A DNA stretch of 64,000 nt. Origin: Humisphaera borealis. Lineage in GTDB: Bacteria > Planctomycetota > Phycisphaerae > Tepidisphaerales > Tepidisphaeraceae. Below the pieces are notes generated by a model. That model ran no database searches, was not told the DNA's origin, and saw nothing but the letters and a program-made list of their open reading frames with translations. The position numbers and the translations under genes were made by a program. Within the stretch, counting starts at the first letter, position 1, and each line of letters starts with the position of its first letter. This document shows positions 38,275-46,963 of the stretch, piece after piece. The DNA is taken from NCBI RefSeq assembly GCF_015169395.1, contig NZ_CP063458.1, forward strand, positions 7,125,893 to 7,189,892, read 5' to 3'.

Positions 38275-38461
38275 GCAATCCTCCTGTGGTAAGGAACTCT
38301 TGTGGTGAGAGGTGTCGCTGATCGTCACAGATCGGCGGCGGGATTGCATGGGTTCTCTGCAATGGACCGGACCCGCGTCAAGAGTTTTGGTAAACTGAAA
38401 GCCGGTCGGCGCGGTGCTGGCCATTGAACGCTGATCCGTTATGCCGCTCGGAGAACGTCCT

Positions 38462-39346
38462 ATGACTGGTCGAATTTCCCATCGTCTGGTCTGGTTGCTT
38501 GGCGCGACCCTTGCGGTCTCGTCCGGCTGCGACGACGCGGCCGCACCCGCCGTCGCACCCGCCGTCCCTCCCGCGGCCGAACCCGCTGCCGCGGCGCAGC
38601 CCGGGCACTTCACCGGCCGCGTCACGCGCGCGGACGGGTCGCCGATCACGTTGGCCGGCGTCAAGTACCAGGTCAACATTAACGGCGTCACCGCGGTCGG
38701 CGAGAACAACAACTTCAGGCCGCCCGTCGCGGCCGACGGCACGTTCAAACTCAAGCTCCCGCAGGGCCTGTTCTATCCGCCGTTCGGCACGATCACCGTC
38801 CCGTTCGAAGGCAAGAACTACCTCATCGAACTCGACCCGGCCGACCCGTTTGCCGGGACGCGCGACGGCGCGCCGGGCATCGCGCAGCACTTTCTCTGGC
38901 GGCTGACCGGGCCCAAGCCGAGGGCGACGAACCCCGACGTCAACAACGCGACGCACTGGTACGGGATCACGATCCCCGTGAACTTTCAGGGATACCGGGC
39001 CGACACGCGGCAGACGGTCAAGCCGCTGCCCGATGGCAGCAAGGTAACGTGGACGCTCAAGCCGACGTCGAAGTTGATGGATGGCTCGGAGGCCAAACCG
39101 CTGACCGTCGAACGCAAGTGGACCGCGACCCCGATGTTCATGATGGACGCGCTGAACGACCTGCCCGCGGCCAACTACGAGATCGGCGCCGTCGCGACGC
39201 TGCCGGATGGCTCGACCAAGACGGTGCTGGTCGAGGAGTTCGCTGAGCGCAAATACAAACCCACGATGAAGCTGATTCTGCAACCGTACGCCAACGGCGA
39301 CACGGTCTGGTTTGTGCCCACCATGATCAGTTGGGTCGTGGAGTGA
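38462..39346 (+). CDS. Putative lipoprotein
   Basis: 294 residues from ATG 38,462 (SD ggagaa, 7-8 nt upstream). A signal peptide with lipobox AVSSGC places Cys at about 21, followed by an Ala/Pro-rich linker (about 25-45). The mature part begins GHFTGRVTRADGSPITLAGV, a carboxypeptidase-regulatory (CarboxypepD_reg-like) beta-sandwich motif, and continues with beta-rich, Thr/Pro/Lys-rich sequence that lacks catalytic motifs. It is probably an exported structural or binding protein. No family was assigned to the C-terminal part. Confidence 0.72.
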   Translation: MTGRISHRLVWLLGATLAVSSGCDDAAAPAVAPAVPPAAEPAAAAQPGHFTGRVTRADGSPITLAGVKYQVNINGVTAVGENNNFRPPVAADGTFKLKLPQGLFYPPFGTITVPFEGKNYLIELDPADPFAGTRDGAPGIAQHFLWRLTGPKPRATNPDVNNATHWYGITIPVNFQGYRADTRQTVKPLPDGSKVTWTLKPTSKLMDGSEAKPLTVERKWTATPMFMMDALNDLPAANYEIGAVATLPDGSTKTVLVEEFAERKYKPTMKLILQPYANGDTVWFVPTMISWVVE

Positions 39347-39411
39347 AGGCCGGACGTCAGGGGAAAACAAAGGGGATGGGAAAACAAAGGGGATACGGCC
39401 GGTCGGACTAG

Positions 39412-40792
39412 CAGGACGCTGAAAAACCCTTGAATCGCCTGATTTCTGGCCCTCGCTTTGGCCGTTGACCAACAGTTATTGCAAGTATGGCTTGAAACAG
39501 GACGGATTTTCGCTTCGGCGAGCCCGTCGCGGCGCCGGACGGCGCGCATCGATGGCCCTGTGGTTCATGCTACGCCCGACAGTGAGCGCAACCGGATCAG
39601 GTTGAACGCCGCCGCGGCAATGTGCGCCTGCTGGCCGGTCTTGCGGTGGCCGATCAGACGCGTCCGCGCCAGGCCGCCGATCGTCTTCACCCAGCCGAAG
39701 CACTCCTCAATCTTCTTGCGGCACCGTTGGCTGATCGAGTACCCAACGCCACTCTCTCGCTTTCGCATCCGCTTGCGGGCCGCGATCGTCTCGGTGTTCA
39801 CCTTGCTGTAGCGGGTTCCCGGCTCCCCGCCGATCGGTCCGTCCTTGGTCGCCACGTGCGGCGTGATCTTTCGTTTCTCCAGGTCGAGCAGAAACGGCCC
39901 TTGGTCGTATCCTTTGTCTGCGCCCAGCGTCTTAGGCGTGATCTTGAATCGCTCCTTCACGCGGTCCAACAACGACACCGCGGTCTTCGGCTCGCTGTTG
40001 TCCAGCGGCGAGTTGACCTCGACCGCCAGCACCAGACCGTGCCGGTTCTCCACGATCGCGTGCAGCGCGTGGGCAAGCCGCGCCGGCTGACCGTCGCTCT
40101 TGCGGATCAGCTTCGCGTCAGGATCAGTCGTTGATTCGTGCGTATCGTTCGACCGCTTCTGTCCGTGGAAGTCGACTTCCGCGTTGCGGCCCTTGAAGCC
40201 GTTGGAGTCCCCGGAATCGTCTCGGTCCTTGGACTTGAAGCTCTTGATTGATGCGTATGCCTCGATCAGCGAGCCGTCGACGGAGAAGTGGTCGGAGCTG
40301 ACCAGCCCGATCGCGATCGCCCGACGCACCGTACTGTTGAAGAACGCGTCGATCAAACCGTGCTTCTCCAGCCGGACCCGGTTGTGGCTGAAAACAGTGG
40401 CGTCGAACACCAGCTCGTCGATCCGCAGATCCAGGAACCAGCGGAACAGCAGATCGTGGTCGATCCGCTCGACGAGCTGTGCCTCAGAGCGGATCGAGTA
40501 GAGCGACTGCAGCAGCATCGCCTTGATCAATCGCTCCGGCGGCACACTGGGCCGGCCTTCCTGGGCATAGGCGGTGTCGAACCGGCGGCTCATCTTCGCC
40601 AGATCCTGATCCGCCATCCGCTTGATGGCCCGCAGCGGGTGATCCGGGCGGACACGGGCCTCCAGGTCAATCGACGCCACGAACAGAACTGCCTGCCGAT
40701 CCGTCTTGCCACGCATGAGCGACCTCCATGTCGAGTATGGCCGATAGTTCAGCGCGGCCTCCGGCCGCCGTCAAGGGTTTTTCAGCGTCCTG
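39412..40792. mobile_element. Complete IS5/IS1182-type element with CTAG target duplication
   Basis: Perfect 22-bp terminal inverted repeats (caggacgctgaaaaaccctt plus ga at 39,412-39,433; its exact complement at 40,771-40,792) enclose 1,381 bp. Both ends are flanked by CTAG (39,408-39,411 and 40,793-40,796), a 4-bp palindromic target duplication. The single transposase gene is intact, so the copy is probably recent and active. Confidence 0.88.
39565..40716 (-). CDS. DDE transposase of the 39,412-40,792 element
   Basis: 383 residues. An N-terminal DUF772-type helical domain (PDHPLRAIKRMADQDLAKMS and GRPSVPPERLIKAMLLQSLY) precedes the DDE domain, with HFSVDGSLIEAYASIKSFK (first Asp), TLGADKGYDQGPFLLDL (second Asp) and RKKIEECFGWVKTIGG (Glu). 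This is the IS5-superfamily arrangement; whether IS1182 or another subgroup cannot be settled without a search, but the CTAG duplication and IRs fit IS1182-like elements. The frame is intact from ATG to stop and sits between perfect inverted repeats. Confidence 0.9.
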   Translation of the reverse strand: MRGKTDRQAVLFVASIDLEARVRPDHPLRAIKRMADQDLAKMSRRFDTAYAQEGRPSVPPERLIKAMLLQSLYSIRSEAQLVERIDHDLLFRWFLDLRIDELVFDATVFSHNRVRLEKHGLIDAFFNSTVRRAIAIGLVSSDHFSVDGSLIEAYASIKSFKSKDRDDSGDSNGFKGRNAEVDFHGQKRSNDTHESTTDPDAKLIRKSDGQPARLAHALHAIVENRHGLVLAVEVNSPLDNSEPKTAVSLLDRVKERFKITPKTLGADKGYDQGPFLLDLEKRKITPHVATKDGPIGGEPGTRYSKVNTETIAARKRMRKRESGVGYSISQRCRKKIEECFGWVKTIGGLARTRLIGHRKTGQQAHIAAAAFNLIRLRSLSGVA

Positions 40793-40960
40793 CTAGATGT
40801 ACTTATCCGTGCGCCGTGCAAAGGTGTCGTTCTCCAGCGGGTGCAACTCCCTTCCGGGAGGTTGGTTGTTCCGCCCGGTAGCAGTCGGAACAGTCGAGGA
40901 GGTAACGAATCGGCTGAAGCTTGCAAAGGAGCCAGCGGCGACGATCTACGCCGAGTTCGT

Positions 40961-41043
40961 AGGGCGTGCTTCAGCACACGCCGATGGCTTGTCGTGGCCG
41001 CGGTCGGGTCATATGCTCGGCAGCGCGTGCTGAAGCACACCCT
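40961..41043. repeat. Palindromic intergenic repeat (GTGCTTCAGCAC type)
   Basis: agggcgtgcttcagcacacg (40,961) and the complement of gcgtgctgaagcacaccct (ending 41,043) match at about 18 of 21 positions. Each arm itself contains the palindromic core gtgcttcagcac or its complement gtgctgaagcac. It lies between the IS element and a GC-rich gene, in a gap of 290 bp without other features, and looks like a small MITE or REP-like unit. Confidence 0.5.
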
Positions 41044-41082
41044 GCGGACTGGTGCTCCGCGTTGTTTACATCGGAGGCTGTC

Positions 41083-42066
41083 ATGTCCCCTCGAACGCTT
41101 CTGGCGACGTCCCTCGTCCTGACCGTGGCGACGATCTCCGCCCCGGCCGCGCCACCCACCACGGGCCCGGCCACGGCCACGGCGGCGCGTCGCGTGTTGC
41201 CCGCGCGGGTCGAGGACTGGCCTCGATACGCCGAGCTGCAGAAGGCCAAGGCCGCGGCCGAGGCGCGGCTGGCGGAGCTCGGCCGGGCGCAGCCGAGGCC
41301 CGGGCAGCGGACCCGGCGCATCCTCACCGACGACGAGGAGCGAGAACTGGGTGCCATCCATGTCCGGATGGAGGCGCTGGGGGTATCGGTCGGGGGGAAG
41401 TCGCAGCCGCCCGAGGCGAACCTGGCCGAACTGCAACGACTCGACGCCCGGCGGAACCGCCTGCTGTACGGGGACCCGGCGCCGCCGCCCCCCCGCACCC
41501 ACGACGACCTCCGCGCCGAGGCGGAGGCCCTCTCGCGGGTGCGGGGCGAACAGCGGGCGGCGGCCGAGGCGGCGCGGGAGATGCTCGTGCTCAGCAACGA
41601 CCTGTCGGCGATCCGGCAGGCCCGGGCGGAGTGGGCGGCGACGTCGGCCGACGTCACCGCCGCCGACCTGGCGGCCGCCCCCGACCGGTACGCGGGGAAG
41701 CGCGTCCGGCTGCTCGACGTGACGTTCGTCACCAAGGCGCCCCGGGTCGGGGGGACGCCGGTGGACGCCCAGCACGTCGACGAGTCCGGGGCCCTGATCC
41801 CCACCCCCGCCAAAGATCGGTCGATGGGGATGTGGCTGGACGCGACCTTTCTGGACGCCGCCGGCGGGCGGCTCCCGGAGACGTACGCCCGGGCCGGCTC
41901 CAACATCGGGTCGCACGTGCTGACGCCGGGCGTGACGGCCGACGTGTACGGGTGGGTCGTGAGGGTCCCGGGGCGGGAGGGGGCCGCGTTCCTCTGCGAG
42001 CGGGTCGTGCCGCACGGCGCGTGGTCCGGCCCGCCGGCGCCCGGGTTCGCCGCCGGGGCGAAGTGA
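41083..42066 (+). CDS. Secreted coiled-coil hypothetical, very GC-rich
   Basis: 327 residues from ATG 41,083 with SD ggagg 7 nt upstream. A signal peptide is cleaved near APAAPP (about 22-25). Residues about 45-195 are Ala/Arg/Glu-rich helices (EARLAELGRAQ..., EALSRVRGEQRAAAEAAREM), probably a coiled coil. The C-terminal part (about 200-320) is a beta-rich domain starting YAGKRVRLLDVTFVTKAPRV, resembling a small OB- or DUF-type fold. GC content, especially at third positions, is visibly higher than in its neighbours and suggests a different donor. The function is unknown. Confidence 0.65.
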   Translation: MSPRTLLATSLVLTVATISAPAAPPTTGPATATAARRVLPARVEDWPRYAELQKAKAAAEARLAELGRAQPRPGQRTRRILTDDEERELGAIHVRMEALGVSVGGKSQPPEANLAELQRLDARRNRLLYGDPAPPPPRTHDDLRAEAEALSRVRGEQRAAAEAAREMLVLSNDLSAIRQARAEWAATSADVTAADLAAAPDRYAGKRVRLLDVTFVTKAPRVGGTPVDAQHVDESGALIPTPAKDRSMGMWLDATFLDAAGGRLPETYARAGSNIGSHVLTPGVTADVYGWVVRVPGREGAAFLCERVVPHGAWSGPPAPGFAAGAK

Positions 42067-42189
42067 CTTCGTTGGGTGAAGCTGGCGGGCGGATAACCAC
42101 ACTACAACGGACCCGCCGGGCGGAACGGTCCGTGTGATTCCAACGCGGCTCGCCGATCTTCGTCTTCGGTGTACGGACTCGAGCTCTCA

Positions 42190-43317
42190 ATGAATCTCCG
42201 ATTGCAATCCCTTCTTGTTACTGCAGTACTTGTCACCGCGTCGCCATGCTTTGCCCAACAGGAAGCGAAGTCGCCTCCCGCCGCGGCCGCGCGAGGCGTT
42301 GCCTTGGGTGCCATTCGTTGGGATGCGTGGCACGGTGACGCAAGCCAGATCGGGCGCGCGGTGCAGAAGACGCTGTCACCGAAGCGTTGGCAATCGCGAC
42401 TTCCATTCTTTGCCGAGGTTTCTTCAGAAGGGGCCGTGACGATCGCTGGAGACAGTGATGCGGTCATGACCCGCGAAATTGCCTATGCGCACGAGGCGGG
42501 GCTGGACTACTGGGCCTTCTGCACCTTCGACGCCGAAAGTCCGATGAGCCGCGCGCTAACGCGCTATCTGGCGAATCCAAATCGCGACAAGGTGCGTTTT
42601 TGCATGATTGTCGGCGCGAATGACTGGACGCCGGACAACGTTGAGGCAAGAGCGGCACGAATTGCAGACCTCATGGCGCGGCCGAGCTACCAATGCGTCA
42701 TGAACGGGCGGCCGCTGTTCTACATCTTGAACCTCGATCCGGAGGCGAACGAGAAGCCCTGGGCAAAAGCTGGCGGCTTTCGCAACGCGGTCAAGGCGCT
42801 CCGCGCGGCCGCCGAGGTTCGAAACCTGCCGACACCCTATTGTGTCGCGATGGTGCCCTGGCCCGACAAGGCCAAGGGATTTGCTGACGCCAGCGGTTGC
42901 GACGCCATCAGCGCCTATGCGGTTCAGGCGGGCGGCAAGGATGCGCCGTTCAGGGAGTTGACGGCATACGTCGAAGACTTCTGGAAGCGCAGCGCGGCGA
43001 GCGGGGCCAAAGTCGTCCCGCTGGCAATGACCGGTTGGGATCGCCGGCCACGAGTCGAGAATCCGGTCTTCTGGGAACACAACGAAGGATGGGGTGCTGA
43101 TCTGGAGAGGTTCTACGAACAGCCGAAGCCTGCGGAGATTGGCAGTCATATCAGGAAAGCCGTCGATTGGACGCGCGACCACGCCGCTCATGCTGACGCA
43201 CAGACGGTCATCGTTTACGGTTGGAACGAGCACGACGAAGGCGGCTGGCTTTGTCCCACGCGGGGTGAAGGGGATGCTCGTGTCAAAGCCGTGAGAGAAG
43301 CATTGGCGCAACCGTGA
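42190..43317 (+). CDS. Secreted GH99/WbsX-like glycan protein
   Basis: 375 residues with a signal peptide (LLVTAVLVTASPCFA, cleavage near 23). The body reads as a TIM-barrel of the WbsX/GH99-like type: IRWDAWHG at the start, AYAHEAGLDYWAFCTFDAES, a middle FYILNLDP, CDAISAYAVQAGG, VVPLAMTGWDRRPR, and a C-terminal VIVYGWNEHDEGGWLCPT with the acidic pair expected at the active site. Such proteins act on mannan-like or other extracellular glycans; substrate and activity are inferred. It is followed by an amidohydrolase on the same strand 160 bp later. Confidence 0.7.
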   Translation: MNLRLQSLLVTAVLVTASPCFAQQEAKSPPAAAARGVALGAIRWDAWHGDASQIGRAVQKTLSPKRWQSRLPFFAEVSSEGAVTIAGDSDAVMTREIAYAHEAGLDYWAFCTFDAESPMSRALTRYLANPNRDKVRFCMIVGANDWTPDNVEARAARIADLMARPSYQCVMNGRPLFYILNLDPEANEKPWAKAGGFRNAVKALRAAAEVRNLPTPYCVAMVPWPDKAKGFADASGCDAISAYAVQAGGKDAPFRELTAYVEDFWKRSAASGAKVVPLAMTGWDRRPRVENPVFWEHNEGWGADLERFYEQPKPAEIGSHIRKAVDWTRDHAAHADAQTVIVYGWNEHDEGGWLCPTRGEGDARVKAVREALAQP

Positions 43318-43481
43318 AGTCGCCTGACCCGCCAATGCAGTGGGCCGGAGCCGCGAGGATCAGCATTCCGTTATCGCCCCAGCGTCACGCACTTGGAGCC
43401 ACCTTGAAGCAGATCATGACTCAGGTGGTCACTACCGGCGAGGCGAGATATGCTTCGCTGGGAGCACCAACTTAAGGTCCA

Positions 43482-44843
43482 ATGATGCGCATGATCACGT
43501 CTCATGTTTTGACCGTCGCCCTGCTGTGCTTGCAAGCGGGGCCGGTGTTCGGTCAGGAACTGATCCAGCCGCCGCCGAGAACGCTCATCACCAACGCCCG
43601 CATCTTCGACGGCCGTGGCGACACGCTCACTGAGCCGATGAACGTGCTAATCATCGGGAGCACGATCTCCAAGATCGCGGCTGATCCGATCGTGGGAGCC
43701 AACGCGAAGGATGCCGTCGTCATCGACGCGGGCGGGCGGACGCTCATGCCCGGTTTGATTGATGCACATACGCACCTGATGTTCGCGACGCTTCCGCCTT
43801 TGGTGGCGACGACCAGCGACATCGGCTTCATCAATGTCGTGGCGACCAGGGCCGCCGAGTCGATGCTGATGCGCGGCTTCACCAGCGCACGCGATCTGGG
43901 CGGGCCGGTTTTCGGGCTGAAGCGCGGCATCGACGCCGGGTACGCCGTCGGCCCGCGCATCTGGCCGAGCGGAGCGATGATCTCTCAGACAGGAGGCCAC
44001 GGCGACTTCCGCATTCCCAACGAACTCCCCTCCGCACCAACAGCGTATACCTATTTCGAGCGACTGGGCGCAACCGCGATCGCCGACAATCCCGATCAAG
44101 TCCGCGTGCGATCTCGCGAACAGCTCGCACTCGGTTCGACGCAGCTGAAGCTGATGGCCGGCGGCGGTGTGTCCAGTAACTTTGATCCGCTCGACGTCAC
44201 GCAATACACCGTTGAGGAACTTAAGGCCGCAGTCGAAGCCGCAGAGAACTGGGGCACCTACGTCACCGTACACGCCTACACGCCCCGCGCGGTGAAACAA
44301 GCACTCGACGCCGGCGTCAAGTGCATCGACCACGGCCAACTCCTCGACGACGAAACCGCCAAACTCATGGCAGAGAAAGGCGTGTGGTGGAGCCTTCAGC
44401 CGTTCATTGAAGATCCGAAGATCAAGAGCGCGTTTCCTGAAGGATCGCCCAACCGCGTCAAGCAGCTTGAGATGTTCGCCGGGACCGACAAAGCGTTCGC
44501 GCTGGCGAAGAAGTACAAAATAAAAGTCGCTTTCGGGACCGACGCGCTCTTCAGCGCCGGCACCGCCGCCCGGCAAGGCGCGGACCTGGCACGCATGTCC
44601 CGCTGGTATACTCCCGCAGAGATTCTAAAAATGGCCACCAGCGGCAACGCCGAACTACTTGCCCTCTCCGGCAAGCGCTCGCCTTACCCGGGCAAATTGG
44701 GCGTCATCGAGGAAGGTGCCATGGCCGACCTCTTGATCGTCGCAGGCAACCCGCTCAAGGACATCACCCTGGTTGCCGACCCGGTGACAAACTTCGTCGT
44801 CATCATGAAGGACGGCAAGGTCTACAAGAACGCGATCAGGTGA
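43482..44843 (+). CDS. Secreted metal-dependent amidohydrolase
   Basis: 453 residues with a signal peptide (VLTVALLCLQAGPVFGQ). TLITNARIFDGRG and MPGLIDAHTHLMF (metal-binding HxH) are typical of imidazolonepropionase-like amidohydrolases. Further metal or catalytic positions are the His in YVTVHAYTPRA, IDHGQLLD, and Asp in VAFGTDALFSAG; KLMAGGGVSS holds the likely carbamylated or bridging Lys. The C-terminal composite sheet closes with GVIEEGAMADLLIVAGNPL. It probably cleaves a peptide- or amide-like substrate in the periplasm (Xaa-Pro dipeptidase-like or related). ATG 43,482 and 43,485 are both possible starts. Confidence 0.88.
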   Translation: MMRMITSHVLTVALLCLQAGPVFGQELIQPPPRTLITNARIFDGRGDTLTEPMNVLIIGSTISKIAADPIVGANAKDAVVIDAGGRTLMPGLIDAHTHLMFATLPPLVATTSDIGFINVVATRAAESMLMRGFTSARDLGGPVFGLKRGIDAGYAVGPRIWPSGAMISQTGGHGDFRIPNELPSAPTAYTYFERLGATAIADNPDQVRVRSREQLALGSTQLKLMAGGGVSSNFDPLDVTQYTVEELKAAVEAAENWGTYVTVHAYTPRAVKQALDAGVKCIDHGQLLDDETAKLMAEKGVWWSLQPFIEDPKIKSAFPEGSPNRVKQLEMFAGTDKAFALAKKYKIKVAFGTDALFSAGTAARQGADLARMSRWYTPAEILKMATSGNAELLALSGKRSPYPGKLGVIEEGAMADLLIVAGNPLKDITLVADPVTNFVVIMKDGKVYKNAIR

Positions 44844-45339
44844 TCGATCTCGATCACGGGACTTGCCGTGAGCACGTGTCGCGGACCGATGAGAACGCCC
44901 GAGCCTGTCCTGCTGCCTGATAGCTCACCAGTGACTCAACAGACCGCTCGTTGACTGCCCTTCGTGCTGCATTGTCAGGACGAGCCCGGTCTGGGCACGT
45001 CATGGGCATCCTTCACCTCAAATCATTCTTCGATCGCATCCAAGACTTATCATCAGGCGACGACCGCCCCTAAGCCGCCCGCCGTCCGGACGGCGGCGAA
45101 GCCGTGGTCGCCCCGGACACCGGCCGATGCGCCGCTGGTGACGTCGACCCCTTTTTGAAACGCGTATTCGGCTCCCTTGGATGATGTCCCGGACGGTCAG
45201 CTCGCGCACGCCAACGACAATACGCAACGCCGCCGTCGTACCAAGTTCGTGCTGACCGAGCGCAAATACCTGACCGGTCGTCGCTCGCGGTGGCGGCGAG
45301 ATGGGCCACGGCCGCGGGCAGACGCTCCTCGCCCGCGAC

Positions 45340-45520
45340 GAGCACGACCCCGACGCCTCGCTGGTCCGTCGGCGGATCGTCCGCACCTACGAGCGGATGG
45401 CGTATCATCTGCCGGTCCTGACCCCTGGCCGACGCCGACGGCCGCCGGCAGACCCTGCGGGTGACCGACGAGCACCCGTTCTACCGCACGGCTCCCGCCG
45501 CCGGCGGATCGGCGAGGCCA
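45340..45520 (+). pseudogene. HINT-domain protein fragment in a decayed stretch
   Basis: Region 44,844-45,664 has no intact gene. Within it VRRRIVRTYERMAYHLPVL, then in a shifted frame LADADGRRQTLRVTDEHPFY followed by RTAP, matches the middle of HINT/intein-like autoprocessing domains of polymorphic toxins (the T-x-EHPFY motif). A frameshift after LPVLT and the absence of both ends make it a remnant. Nothing else is recognised in the flanking 500 bp. Confidence 0.4.
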
Positions 45521-45664
45521 TTAGCACATTGCTGTTTGACCAATCGCGAGCCCCGCGAACCTCTTAGGCTCGCCATTCTGACCCCTTCTTCGTCTCTAAG
45601 CCCGACCCCAGCCGCACCGGCTGAGGTCTTTCGTGCGCTCACACTCACATACAAAGGAGTTCCC

Positions 45665-46654
45665 ATGTCTCTTACTAACCGCCTCGGCGAATACGTCGCC
45701 GCAGCTTTCACCGGTATCTGGATCCAAAGTCACGAGCACGCAGACGCCCTGTCCGAGATCGGCCAACTCTGCCGGGACCGCAAGTGGTCCTCGGCCGTCT
45801 GGGACGTCGACCGCGGCCTGCAGGTCGCGGGTGCCCGCGGACAGGCTGCTGGTGCCGCCAGCACCTCGGACCCTATCTCGGCGATCAGGTCGATCAACGC
45901 CCTGGCGACCGCCGACGGCTCGGCGATCCTGGTGCTGCCGAACTTCCACCGGTTCCTCCAGTCTGCAGAGGTCGTGCAGGCGATCGCTCATCAGGTTCAG
46001 CAGGGCAAGCAGAACCGCACCTTCGTAGTGATCCTTTCACCCATCGTGCAGGTGCCCGTCGAGCTGGAGAAGCATTTCGTGATCCTCGAACACGATCGGC
46101 TAGGGCGGCTGTACAACCCGACCGACTACCCGCCGACCCTGCGGGGGCTCTTCGCCGTCGACTTCGACTTCCCCAGCGTGGATGCACCCGAGTACCTGGC
46201 CCGCCTAAACCCGGAGCTGTACGCACAGGAACGCCGGCGAATCAGTGAGCGCTTCGACGAGGCCGTCCGCCTGGCCGAAGAAGCTTTCGTGGGTGAGTTC
46301 AGCAAGCTCGTCTCTCACCTGGTCGAGCGTCTGACGGCCGGGCCCGACGGCGAACGTAAGGTGTTCCGCGACTCGGCGGTGAACAACCTGCGTGAGTTCT
46401 TCGACCGCTTCAAGCATTTGAACGTTCGGAGCAACGCGGACCTGGACCGGCTCGTGGAGACGGCGAGCCAGACTTTGTCGGGCGTCGACCCGCACATCGT
46501 GCGGAACAGCAACTCCCTGCGTCAGCAGGTAACGACCCAGCTCTCGGCAGTGCAGTCAGTGCTGGATGGCATGTTGGTCGATCAGCCCCGGCGGCGGATT
46601 CTGCGGCAGGGGCGTGGCAACAACGGCGCGGGCGGGGAAGTGGGTTCGGCATGA
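45665..46654 (+). CDS. Chimeric protein: ATPase N-domain fused to an unrelated C-half
   Basis: 329 residues from ATG 45,665 (SD aaaggag). Residues 1-150, MSLTNRLGEYVAAAFTGIWI to RTFVVILSPIVQVPVELEKH, are the N-terminal domain of the Ycf46-like AAA ATPases usually found beside DUF1257/DUF2997. At about residue 155, where the Walker A domain should begin further on, the sequence changes to YNPTDYPPTLRGLFAVDFDF and FRDSAVNNLREFFDRFKHLN, a helical region that recalls the C-half of another protein common on planctomycete islands. No Walker motifs remain. The frame is open across the joint, so a deletion fused two neighbouring genes. The function is unknown and ATPase activity is not expected. Confidence 0.6.
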   Translation: MSLTNRLGEYVAAAFTGIWIQSHEHADALSEIGQLCRDRKWSSAVWDVDRGLQVAGARGQAAGAASTSDPISAIRSINALATADGSAILVLPNFHRFLQSAEVVQAIAHQVQQGKQNRTFVVILSPIVQVPVELEKHFVILEHDRLGRLYNPTDYPPTLRGLFAVDFDFPSVDAPEYLARLNPELYAQERRRISERFDEAVRLAEEAFVGEFSKLVSHLVERLTAGPDGERKVFRDSAVNNLREFFDRFKHLNVRSNADLDRLVETASQTLSGVDPHIVRNSNSLRQQVTTQLSAVQSVLDGMLVDQPRRRILRQGRGNNGAGGEVGSA

Positions 46655-46899
46655 CACTCCTCATCCTGCCCGAAGGCACCGCCAAGTGCGTCTATGCCGA
46701 GGCGATCGACCTGAACCGCCTGGGCGACATCGCAGTCACCCGTGCCAGCCATGTCGAGCCTGATGCGCAGGGGCACTGGTGGGCCGACCTCTCACCGGTG
46801 GCCGGGCCAGTGCTCGGTCCGTTCACCCGCCGCAGTGACGCCCTGGCCGCCGAGACCGGTTGGCTCGACCGGAACTGGCTCACACCTTCGGACACATGA
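46651..46899 (+). CDS. Small element protein, 82 aa
   Basis: Its ATG overlaps the stop of the chimeric gene (ATGA), so the two are translationally coupled. MTLLILPEGTAKCVYAEAID, then HWWADLSPVAGPVLGPFTRR with SDALAAETGWLDRNWL, looks like a compact alpha/beta protein; the last half resembles small planctomycete-island proteins that tell apart or display a fixed Trp-rich surface, but no family name is known. No signal or membrane segment. Its conserved overlap position suggests it works with the neighbouring backbone genes. Confidence 0.65.
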   Translation: MTLLILPEGTAKCVYAEAIDLNRLGDIAVTRASHVEPDAQGHWWADLSPVAGPVLGPFTRRSDALAAETGWLDRNWLTPSDT

Positions 46900-46963
46900 C
46901 AGAGGGGGCATTCCCATCCCTTGTCTCGTCTTCTGCATCAACCCATTTAAGAAAGGACTCCTC

